This document shows, piece after piece, positions 8,174 through 14,730 of a DNA stretch of 16,632 nucleotides. The first letter of the stretch is position 1, and each line of letters starts with the position of its first letter. Source of the stretch: Actinomycetes bacterium (GTDB lineage: Bacteria; Actinomycetota; Acidimicrobiia; Spongiisociales; UBA5794); NCBI GenBank assembly GCA_023336765.1, contig JAMBLL010000158.1, positions 1 to 16,632 of the forward strand, given 5' to 3'. The notes under the pieces are model-generated. The model worked only from the letters and a program-made list of their open reading frames with translations. It made no database searches and was not told where the DNA came from. The translations under genes and the position numbers were made by a program.

Positions 8174-8365
8174 ATGCGACGACTTCTGATAGCGGCCGCT
8201 ACCACGGTGATCATGGTGATCAGTTTGGCGGGCCCCGCATCCGCAAATCCTCCCAATGCTGCGTGCAATGGGTTGGACCGGGCACACCATCAAGTCCATG
8301 GCAGTGGCACACAGGGTGAACTGACCCTCCACGACCTGAGGCTTGCCAATCACTGCGGTCACTGA
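8174..8365 (+). CDS. Small secreted His-rich peptide with two Cys (precursor)
   Basis: A 63-residue precursor. The ATG at 8174 is preceded by AAGGGGGTGAG at a good ribosome-binding distance; an in-frame GTG at 8165 lies inside that purine run and is unlikely. Residues 1-24 are a textbook signal peptide: MRR, a hydrophobic core, then ASA before a predicted cut at 24/25. The predicted mature peptide has about 39 residues, with six His (38, 39, 42, 53, 60, 63) and two Cys (31, 61) that bracket most of it. One disulfide and metal binding are plausible, but both are inference. I do not recognise a named family. The gene is divergent from the surface-protein gene and convergent with the sigma-factor operon, and it ends before a strong hairpin. 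The signal peptide, ribosome binding site and terminator together argue that this is a real gene despite its size. Confidence 0.7.
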   Translation: MRRLLIAAATTVIMVISLAGPASANPPNAACNGLDRAHHQVHGSGTQGELTLHDLRLANHCGH

Positions 8366-8387
8366 CACATCCGCAATTGGGGGAAGC

Positions 8388-8422
8388 AGGGAGAGAGTCC
8401 TCTCAGGCAGGGCTCTCTCCCT
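8388..8422. terminator. Strong bidirectional terminator hairpin
   Basis: A 13-bp stem, AGGGAGAGAGTCC at 8388-8400 with GGGCTCTCTCCCT at 8410-8422 (one G-T pair), and a 9-nt loop. It lies between the stop of the small peptide gene (8365) and the stop of the convergent sigma-factor operon (8434), so it probably ends both transcripts. There is no T-tract. Confidence 0.7.
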
Positions 8423-8433
8423 CCGCCCAACCA

Positions 8434-9174
8434 TCAACCACCGAGTCCGACGATGCCTGTTAGCACGACGAACCCGAGCAGAAGAAGTCCGAGTCCTACG
8501 AGTACCCACACCACGATCGTGATCCATAGGTCAACCTGTTCGTTGGTGTGATCTGGCGGCAGGGCCTCGTTACCGAGTCGGCTCCGGCGCGCTTGGCGCA
8601 CGTTCGCTGAGAACACCAATCCGATGGCAGGTAGCACAGCCATCGTTAGACCATGAAGCACACCCATGAGCAGGAGGAGGCCAGCGAGTCTCTCGAATTC
8701 CCACGCCACCCACTCAGCCAGGTGTTGAGCACCGACTACATCGTTCGGGGGCGCGTACTGGAGTGTCATAAACGTGTAGGCACCGAAGGTCAGATAGAAC
8801 GCAACGTCCATCAACGTCAGGAAACTACGGCCGGTAGCAGGGCCCGAGCGGAAGATGTCACTTTCAAAGGCGTTGCCGAAACGTCGAATAGTTGGCCCGA
8901 CACCAAGAACCACCACGATCATCACTCCTGTCATGAGCACCTCGAGTGACCAGAAGGTCATCTGCAGGCCTCCGTCGACCCGTTCGACCGCCAGAAAGAG
9001 GTAGATCGCAACGAAGGTGACGGCGCCGAGGGCGAGAACCGCAAGGTGGCGGCTCCTCTTGCGATGAGCTGCATCTTCTGCGATCGATCTGGTGACCTTC
9101 TCAAAGAGGTCAGGACTGGGTTGGAACTGATCTGCTGCGTTGAACACCGCCGCCAATTGCTCTTCGGTAGTCAC
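8434..9174 (-). CDS. Five-helix membrane protein with anti-sigma-like N-terminus
   Basis: A 246-residue protein that starts with GTG at 9174. This GTG overlaps the stop of the sigma-factor gene (GTGA), with GGGGGTGAG just upstream. Residues 1-43 are soluble and charged (AADQFQPSPDLFEKVTRSIAEDAAHRKR), like the short cytoplasmic segments next to ECF sigma factors in actinobacteria. Membrane helices are predicted at about 44-64, 72-96, 118-141, 162-190 and 216-243. Residues 76-190 are clearly paralogous to the 132-residue protein encoded at the head of the same operon: both share DxFRxxPxTGxS, LMDVAxYL and LLLMGxLHG. From position and layout it is the likely membrane anti-sigma factor or signal receptor for the sigma factor; this is inference, as no ZAS-type Cys/His motif is present. 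The membrane domain itself I do not recognise. Confidence 0.75.
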   Translation of the reverse strand: MTTEEQLAAVFNAADQFQPSPDLFEKVTRSIAEDAAHRKRSRHLAVLALGAVTFVAIYLFLAVERVDGGLQMTFWSLEVLMTGVMIVVVLGVGPTIRRFGNAFESDIFRSGPATGRSFLTLMDVAFYLTFGAYTFMTLQYAPPNDVVGAQHLAEWVAWEFERLAGLLLLMGVLHGLTMAVLPAIGLVFSANVRQARRSRLGNEALPPDHTNEQVDLWITIVVWVLVGLGLLLLGFVVLTGIVGLGG

Positions 9175-9764
9175 CGCTCACCCCCGATCGTGCTGCGAAG
9201 CGATGCCAACCCCCGCCGGAAGTGAGTTTTGACCGAGTTCCGCGAAATACCCAACGTATCGGCGATCTCGCTGTCCGGCATCTCCAGATAGAAACGCAGG
9301 AATATGCAGTCACGTTGGCGCGGAGACAACGCGCGAACCCTATTGAGGATATCCGCCTGCTCCTCGTCGAGGATGAGCAGATCCTCAGGAGCATCCGGCG
9401 TCGATCCGGTAGGAACTGCTTCTTGATGCCGCAACGACATCAAGCCCCTTCGGTTGTGATCACGCGCCAGGTTGATCACGATCGACCGAAGATACGACGC
9501 CGCCTTGTCGTTGCTTGCGATACGATGGGTCGACTTGTGCAGCCGGATGAAGGCTTCCTGAACGAGGTCTTCGGCGGCATTACGGTCGTCCGTGAACAAG
9601 CGAGCCATCCGCACAAGGGAGACACCCTGCTGATCGAACATCTGTGCGACAAGCGTGTCAGGGTCGACACCGACAGACATAGCGGCTCTGGCTCGGCTCA
9701 CAGCCATCAGCAGCCAACGGCCAGGGATCACCGTCAGAGTGTCGGCGAATGATGCGGCCGTCAT
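9171..9764 (-). CDS. ECF-type RNA polymerase sigma factor
   Basis: A 197-residue sigma-70 family protein with only regions 2 and 4. Region 2 is at about 38-107 (DDRNAAEDLVQEAFIRLHK, then YLRSIVINLARDHNRR). Region 4 is at about 136-192 (LSPRQRDCIFLRFYLEMP, then IADTLGISRNSVKTHFRRGL as the helix-turn-helix binding the -35). The ATG at 9764 overlaps the stop of the upstream gene (ATGA), suggesting translational coupling. It gives an unusual N-terminal extension of about 30 residues, and Met20 or Met29 (9680) are alternative starts; none has a good ribosome binding site. Its own stop overlaps the GTG start of the next membrane-protein gene. It would direct a small regulon when released from its partner; the signal is unknown. 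Confidence 0.92.
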   Translation of the reverse strand: MTAASFADTLTVIPGRWLLMAVSRARAAMSVGVDPDTLVAQMFDQQGVSLVRMARLFTDDRNAAEDLVQEAFIRLHKSTHRIASNDKAASYLRSIVINLARDHNRRGLMSLRHQEAVPTGSTPDAPEDLLILDEEQADILNRVRALSPRQRDCIFLRFYLEMPDSEIADTLGISRNSVKTHFRRGLASLRSTIGGER

Positions 9765-10159
9765 GTGTTCTCAGAAGGTCCAGCATCGACCTGCATGCGC
9801 TGTGACATCCCAAGCAGCCGGCCCACGATCGGGAGGCTCAACACGTTTGCACCGTGCAGGATCCCCATCAGCAACAACATTCCGCCGAGGCGGACCGTCT
9901 CGGCACGAAGCTGTTCTGGTCCCACGGTGCCACCCCAGGACGCATCTGGCTCGAAACGCATCGAGAACAGAATGTAGGCGGCGAAGATGAGGTAGTAGGC
10001 GACATCCATCAAGACGATGTAGCTCTTGCCCGTTCTCGGATTGGCGCGAAATACATCCGCCGCGTAGCTGCGGCCGTATCTCTTGATGAGTGGACCCAAC
10101 ACGAGGAGCGCTGCTATGAGTACAACGTCCGTGATCAGTTCAAGAACCCACCAGGCCAT
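9761..10159 (-). CDS. Short membrane protein, paralogue of the anti-sigma-like protein
   Basis: A 132-residue protein and first gene of the three-gene operon. The ATG at 10159 follows GAGGGGG on the minus strand with 5 nt spacing. Three hydrophobic segments are seen at about 3-25, 47-67 and 91-116. The segment ADVFRANPRTGKSYIVLMDVAYYL aligns without gaps to the downstream 246-residue protein (SDIFRSGP...LMDVAFYL), as does LLLMGILHG (LLLMGVLHG). It lacks the N-terminal cytoplasmic segment, the first helix and the last helix of its paralogue. The invariant Met-Asp in helix 2 and His-Gly in helix 3 (Asp52, His102) are candidates for functional residues. Its stop codon overlaps the start of the sigma-factor gene. 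I do not recognise the family; a partner or sensor subunit for the larger protein is inference. Confidence 0.75.
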   Translation of the reverse strand: MAWWVLELITDVVLIAALLVLGPLIKRYGRSYAADVFRANPRTGKSYIVLMDVAYYLIFAAYILFSMRFEPDASWGGTVGPEQLRAETVRLGGMLLLMGILHGANVLSLPIVGRLLGMSQRMQVDAGPSENT

Positions 10160-10401
10160 ACATCCCCCTCAGTCCCATTCCCCCACGTGGCTGATCGCCA
10201 CGAAGTCCCACGTCCAGATGACCGTGGAATTCCTCCCCTCACCTGGACAGCCTACTTTCGCGCGATCCAGGGTGACGGCGATTTCTCAGAACCGTCGGCG
10301 TGCACCACCCCCAAGCCTCAGAGGAACTTCTCCATGGAGAACCCACCATCCGACAAGCGGACGGGCGAAAGGTTCATCTGAATTCCGGACGAGGACATCC
10401 G
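10160..10401. other. Upstream region of the ECF operon
   Basis: No gene is supported here. A short stem-loop, CGTGGC at 10186-10191 and GCCACG at 10197-10202, sits 27 nt upstream of the operon start and overlaps the palindrome CCACGTGG (10183-10190). It may be a leader hairpin or binding site. I see no convincing -35/-10 pair for a housekeeping or ECF sigma factor. Confidence 0.4.
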
Positions 10402-10452
10402 CCTCTGTCGGCAGAGGGGTCGATGGTCCCTGGACCCAGGGGTCCAGGGACC
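10402..10452 (-). terminator. Tandem terminator hairpins of the alkylsulfatase gene
   Basis: Just beyond the sulfatase stop (10471, minus strand) lies a perfect 12-bp stem with a 4-nt loop: GGTCCCTGGACC at 10425-10436 and GGTCCAGGGACC at 10441-10452. It is followed by a shorter hairpin, CCTCTG at 10402-10407 and CAGAGG at 10412-10417. There is no T-tract. Confidence 0.7.
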
Positions 10453-10470
10453 GATTGGCAGGTGGTCCCT

Positions 10471-12453
10471 CTACTTCTCCACTACGGGCGTAATGACGTT
10501 GTACCAGGCGTCGAACGAGTCGAAGACCGACAGGAACTGGTCGAACTTCGCCTGACTTCCCGTCAGCGTTATCGTCCCGCTCTTGATCTCATCGTCGATC
10601 TTCGTCTTGCCCTCAGCGATATTCACGAAGTCCGCGACCGTCATGGACAGCGATACATCAGCGTCAGACTCCTGGCGGTTCTCGTAGTACTGGAGAGCGC
10701 CGTACTCGAGCACGAGATACCATTTCGCCTTCGTGTCAGTGAACTCCAGATTGATTCCCATGACCACACCGGACGCCTTTGCCGGATCGAGTTTCGTGGA
10801 GAGCCCGTCAAGATACAGACCAAACGGCATCGCAGCGATCGTGCTCGGACTTGCAAAGTCAACTACCGGGAGCACCTTCACTCCTTCTCGAAGGTCCTTG
10901 GCCGCACTGAGATACAGCCCGCGCCACGTGCCAGCCTCGGTCTGGTAGGCAAGTTGCTCGTGGGTATCAGCAAGCAGGTTCTTGGCGTCAGTGTTGCTCG
11001 GATCGGCGTACACGAGATGGTTCAGCACCTCGGCTACCCACCGATAATCGCCGTTGGCGAAGTCCTTCCTTGCCTTCTCCATCATGGCGTCGGCGCCGCC
11101 CATGTACTCGACGTACCGTATGCCCGCAGGTACACGAGGCAGACGATGGAGGGTTGCGGCATTCCCGTCGAACCAACCAAAGTGCTTCACATACGCAGAC
11201 TTGACGTTGTGATTCATCGTTCCGTAATAGCCGCGAAGCGAAAAATCCTGTGCGAGCGCACCAGGAAGTTCGACCATCTCAGCAGCCTCAATCATGTCGT
11301 GGCCCTGATTGGCTCTGCGTACGGCCTGATCGTTGATGATCTTGTACGCGGCGGAGTGACGTTTGAGATGCTCATCAATGCGATCGGCACCCCACATCGG
11401 CCAGTGGTGCGGCGCATACATCACTTCAGCGACGCCGCCCCACTTCTCGCGCGCCTCACGCAGATACTTCGCCCAGTTGTACGAACTACGAACGGTCGTG
11501 CCACGCAACGAGTACACGTTGTGCATCGTGTATGTCGCATCCTCAGCAACTGTGAGTGCCTTGTACTTGGGAATGTAGAAGAACATCTCCGCAGGAGCTT
11601 CGGTGTCTGGTGCAAGTAAGAACTCGAACGCGAGACCATCGATCGTCTCGGTCTGACCGGTCTTCGTGATCAACACGGATGGTATCGCGAAGGTCGTATT
11701 GCCCTTCGATGTGTCAAGACCAAGACCGCTCGTCATGTTCCCCGTGGGACCGCGTTCGACGAGCATGCTGTACTGATACGCGGACATGCGTGCCTCGCGG
11801 TTGCCACCGACAACCGCTTCGTTGAGGGCAGCACCAGTGAACCCGACCGGGGCATACAGGTCTACCTTGCCAGATTCGACGTCAGCCGTTGTGGTGACCC
11901 CAAGGACACCGCCGTAATGATCAATGTGGCTGTGGGTAACGATGACCGCCACAACCGGGTTCTTCGGCCGGTGCTCGTAGTAGAGATCGAGCGCAGCCTT
12001 GGCCACTTCCTCACTCATGAGGGGGTCCATGACAATGACACCCGTGTCGCCCTCGATGAAGGTGACATTCGAGATATCCATGCCGCAAACCTGATAGATG
12101 CCATCTGTGACTTTGAACAGACCCGCGTTGCGATACATGATCTGGGCATCACGCCACAGGCTCGGATTAACGGTGGCGGGTGCAATCGCATCGCCTGCGA
12201 GGAAGTCGAAGTCCGGCAGGTTCCAGATGACATCGCCCTTAGCGTTCTTGACAACGCCGTTGTTGGGGAGCGGTGCGATGAACCCCTTCGTCGCATCCTC
12301 GAAACTCTGCCTATCAGAGAAATCCAACTCGTTCAGAACGTGTCGTTGTGCGTCCCTCGTTGCGTCTGTGGCACCTTTGCTCATGTTGCTCCCGTTCTTG
12401 TCCTTTGACGACTTGTCGAATTCTGATTCGATCTTCTTGACGATGTCGGCCAT
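10471..12453 (-). CDS. sdsA1: SdsA1-type alkyl sulfatase (metallo-beta-lactamase fold)
   Basis: A 660-residue protein, near the 658 of Pseudomonas SdsA1. These enzymes hydrolyse primary alkyl sulfates such as SDS to alcohol and sulfate, freeing sulfur and carbon. The ATG at 12453 is chosen for its AGGAG 5 nt upstream; an in-frame ATG at 12501 lacks one. Domain order: metallo-beta-lactamase domain (about 100-400) with THSHIDH, dimerisation domain (about 410-530), and a C-terminal SCP2-like lipid-binding domain (about 540-660). The predicted zinc ligands are His174, His176, Asp178, His179, Glu285, Glu304 and His349. All seven are offset by exactly five from the SdsA1 ligands as I recall them, so the active site looks intact. 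There is no signal peptide, whereas SdsA1 is secreted; a cytosolic enzyme is implied. It is a single-gene unit, divergent from the yyaL-like gene. Confidence 0.93.
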   Translation of the reverse strand: MADIVKKIESEFDKSSKDKNGSNMSKGATDATRDAQRHVLNELDFSDRQSFEDATKGFIAPLPNNGVVKNAKGDVIWNLPDFDFLAGDAIAPATVNPSLWRDAQIMYRNAGLFKVTDGIYQVCGMDISNVTFIEGDTGVIVMDPLMSEEVAKAALDLYYEHRPKNPVVAVIVTHSHIDHYGGVLGVTTTADVESGKVDLYAPVGFTGAALNEAVVGGNREARMSAYQYSMLVERGPTGNMTSGLGLDTSKGNTTFAIPSVLITKTGQTETIDGLAFEFLLAPDTEAPAEMFFYIPKYKALTVAEDATYTMHNVYSLRGTTVRSSYNWAKYLREAREKWGGVAEVMYAPHHWPMWGADRIDEHLKRHSAAYKIINDQAVRRANQGHDMIEAAEMVELPGALAQDFSLRGYYGTMNHNVKSAYVKHFGWFDGNAATLHRLPRVPAGIRYVEYMGGADAMMEKARKDFANGDYRWVAEVLNHLVYADPSNTDAKNLLADTHEQLAYQTEAGTWRGLYLSAAKDLREGVKVLPVVDFASPSTIAAMPFGLYLDGLSTKLDPAKASGVVMGINLEFTDTKAKWYLVLEYGALQYYENRQESDADVSLSMTVADFVNIAEGKTKIDDEIKSGTITLTGSQAKFDQFLSVFDSFDAWYNVITPVVEK

Positions 12454-12623
12454 GAACACTCCTATCTGTATCTGTGCGCGGGTATCTGCCAACCGCGGCA
12501 TGTGGTCGGCTGCTTACCCCCCATTCTACATCTCAGGTTGTCTCCCTCCTAGCCTGATTCGGCACGATTCCGACGGCGACCGCTCCGTCAGATGAGTCGT
12601 TATCACGGGGTAGCCTCGCATCG
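12454..12623. promoter_or_regulatory. Divergent control region, alkylsulfatase / YyaL-like gene
   Basis: On the minus strand TAGAAT (12528-12523) is a good -10, about 70 nt upstream of the sulfatase ATG, but no clear -35 precedes it. On the plus strand TAGCCT (12611-12616) ends 7 nt before the ATG at 12624, with no ribosome binding site in between, which fits leaderless transcription. Confidence 0.35.
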
Positions 12624-14642
12624 ATGCCAAACAGACTTACCAACGCCACTTCTCCGTATCTGCTGCAACACAAGGACAATCCCGTCGACTGGTTCGAGTG
12701 GGGTGAAGAGGCATTCGCCGAGGCCAGCGGACGAGACGTTCCCGTGATCCTGTCCGTCGGATACTCCTCGTGCCACTGGTGCCACGTTATGGCCCATGAA
12801 TCCTTCGAGGACGACGTGACAGCCGCCTACATGAACGAACACTTCGTCAATATCAAAGTCGACCGCGAGGAACGGCCCGATGTTGACAGCGTGTACATGG
12901 ACGCCGTCACCGCTATGACAGGCCGAGGCGGTTGGCCGATGACCGTCTTCCTCACCCCCGATGCCAAACCGATCTTTGCGGGGACCTACTTCCCGAAGGA
13001 GACCTTCGGCCAACATCCTTCGTTCATGGATGTGATGGCGGCGGTACTCAATGCGTGGACAACGAACCGTCCGGGAGCACTCGAGCAGGCGGACCAGATC
13101 ACGTCGACCATCACACAGACCGACACCAAGGTCGGATACCTCCCGACCACCGGGAACCTGGACCGCGCCGTAACGACGCTGTCGAACGTGTTCGACAGGA
13201 AACACGGTGGCTTCGGCCGTGCCCCGAAATTTCCACAGGAACCAACACTGGAATTCCTGATGCGGATGGCAGTGTTACGACCCGACAGCGAGAGCGGCAT
13301 CCTCGCAACCTCAATGTTGACCCACGCATTGACCGCCATGGCAGACGGCGGCATCTACGACCACCTGGCCGGCGGGTTCGCCAGGTACTCGGTGGACAGC
13401 CAATGGATCATCCCCCACTTCGAGAAGATGCTTTACAACAACGCCCAACTTGCACGCCTCTATCTGCGTGCATGGCAGGTGACGGGGATCGACCGGTTCC
13501 GGGATGTGGCAGTCGAAGTGCTCGACTATCTCGACACAACGATGGCGGACCCCTCAGGAGGGCTCCACTCAGCCGAAGACGCCGACTCGGAGGGGGTCGA
13601 GGGCAAGTTCGCCGTATGGACATGGGACGAACTCGGCGAGATCCTCGGTGACGACAGGGAGATCGCTGCTTCGATCTACGGGACAACACCCGAGGGCAAT
13701 TTCGAGGGTGCGAACAACCTGCACCGACTCAGGGACGTCAGCGCGGTCATGGAAGCGACGGGCCTCACCATTCCCGAAATCGCCGAGGCTCGCGTAGCGA
13801 TCGACGAACGATTGCGCGCCATCAGACAGCACAGGATCGCACCGGGACGGGACGACAAGATCGTCACTGCCTGGAACGGCCTCGCCCTGCGTTCATTCGC
13901 CGAAGCGGCGGCGATCCTCGACGACGACCGGTACCTCCTTCGTGCGCGCTCCATTGCCACGTTCCTGGTGAACGAAGCATCGCCCGATGGCGCCCTCGTG
14001 AGGTCGTGGCGCGACAGGCCGGGACATGCCGCGTTCGCCGATGATCTGGCTGCGGTTGCGGTCGGGATGTACACGTTGTTCTCGGTCACTGGTGACGAGG
14101 GCTGGTACACCTTCGCAGAGACGTTGGTTGGGCAACTTCGCCGCGACTTCGCTGATTCCGAGGGCGGGTTCTTCGCGACCAGCGTCACCAACCATGAACT
14201 CATCTCGAGGCCGAAGAACGCCCAGGACAACCCCGCACCGTCTGACAACTCCCTTGCTATGGAGGCGCTCCAGATACATGCCGCACTCACAGGTGACCTC
14301 TCCGCGTTGGATGAACTCGAACGTACGATGAAGTTCCTCGCCCCCGACGCCCTCTCGAATCCGGCTTTCGGTGGGTATGCGCTCGCGATCTGGCTTACAC
14401 ACCAATCCGGCATGAAGGAGATCGCCATCGTCGGAACACCGGACCAACAGCAGTCTCTCTCGGGACCCATCTGGGGTCAGTTCCATCCAGACGTGATCAT
14501 CGCTCCAGGTAACGGCGGACCCACCACCGTCCCCCTCCTCCTCGACCGCACCGCCGGCGAAGCCGGCTCCGCCTACGTCTGCCAGAACCTCACCTGCGAC
14601 CTCCCCGTCCACACCCCCCAAGCCCTCGCCGACCGTCTCTAG
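12624..14642 (+). CDS. yyaL: YyaL/DUF255 family protein: thioredoxin-like domain plus glycosidase-like helical domain
   Basis: A 672-residue protein of the DUF255/SPATA20 family (B. subtilis YyaL is of similar size). The N-terminal thioredoxin-like domain (about 1-165) shows the family signature NATSPYLLQHKDNPVDW, the redox motif SSCHWCHVM (Cys50, Cys53) and VDREERPDVD, then GGWPMTVFLTPD. The remainder (about 190-670) is an alpha/alpha barrel of six-hairpin glycosidase type, with DHLAGGFARYSVD, PHFEKMLYNNAQL and SAEDADSEG. The physiological reaction is unknown; a cytosolic redox or sugar-related function is usually guessed. No ribosome binding site is seen before the ATG. Over the last 39 codons (14523-14639), 35 end in C, unlike the mixed codon use before. 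The stop codon lies inside a long palindrome. Confidence 0.93.
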   Translation: MPNRLTNATSPYLLQHKDNPVDWFEWGEEAFAEASGRDVPVILSVGYSSCHWCHVMAHESFEDDVTAAYMNEHFVNIKVDREERPDVDSVYMDAVTAMTGRGGWPMTVFLTPDAKPIFAGTYFPKETFGQHPSFMDVMAAVLNAWTTNRPGALEQADQITSTITQTDTKVGYLPTTGNLDRAVTTLSNVFDRKHGGFGRAPKFPQEPTLEFLMRMAVLRPDSESGILATSMLTHALTAMADGGIYDHLAGGFARYSVDSQWIIPHFEKMLYNNAQLARLYLRAWQVTGIDRFRDVAVEVLDYLDTTMADPSGGLHSAEDADSEGVEGKFAVWTWDELGEILGDDREIAASIYGTTPEGNFEGANNLHRLRDVSAVMEATGLTIPEIAEARVAIDERLRAIRQHRIAPGRDDKIVTAWNGLALRSFAEAAAILDDDRYLLRARSIATFLVNEASPDGALVRSWRDRPGHAAFADDLAAVAVGMYTLFSVTGDEGWYTFAETLVGQLRRDFADSEGGFFATSVTNHELISRPKNAQDNPAPSDNSLAMEALQIHAALTGDLSALDELERTMKFLAPDALSNPAFGGYALAIWLTHQSGMKEIAIVGTPDQQQSLSGPIWGQFHPDVIIAPGNGGPTTVPLLLDRTAGEAGSAYVCQNLTCDLPVHTPQALADRL

Positions 14643-14697
14643 GACTTTGGCGTAAACCAGGTGCATATCGGCGCCGGATATACGCCAAAGTCCTGGA
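14638..14697 (+). terminator. Long palindrome over the stop codon of the YyaL-like gene
   Basis: AGGACTTTGGCGTA at 14641-14654 pairs perfectly with TACGCCAAAGTCCT at 14681-14694. Three more outer pairs (one G-T) reach 14638 and 14697. The 26-nt interval holds a smaller hairpin, ATATC at 14665-14669 with GATAT at 14677-14681, around GGCGCC. It probably terminates transcription, but the long interval and nested symmetry also resemble a dispersed palindromic repeat unit. There is no T-tract. Confidence 0.55.
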
Positions 14698-14717
14698 AAT
14701 CAAATCGGTTTCGTCGT

Positions 14718-14723
14718 TACGCT
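14718..14723 (+). promoter_or_regulatory. Candidate -10 for leaderless transcription of the PAC2 gene
   Basis: TACGCT fits the TANNNT pattern and ends 7 nt before the ATG at 14731, so a transcript would begin at or next to the start codon. No ribosome binding site and no clear -35 are visible. Confidence 0.3.
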
Positions 14724-14730
14724 TGTGAGC

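Noticed and set aside
10300..11619. 439-residue open frame on the plus strand opposite the alkylsulfatase
   Set aside because: It is antisense to a well-supported enzyme, its composition is unlike a real protein, and no family motif is seen. Long antisense frames are common at this GC content.
12454..12501. ATG at 12501 (minus strand) as the start of the alkylsulfatase
   Set aside because: The ATG at 12453 has AGGAG at the right distance, and starting there gives a length and ligand spacing that match SdsA1.
13676..14666. Two long minus-strand open frames (13676-14470 and 13893-14666) opposite the YyaL-like gene
   Set aside because: They mirror the codon pattern of the sense gene, show no family motifs and have no supported start signals.
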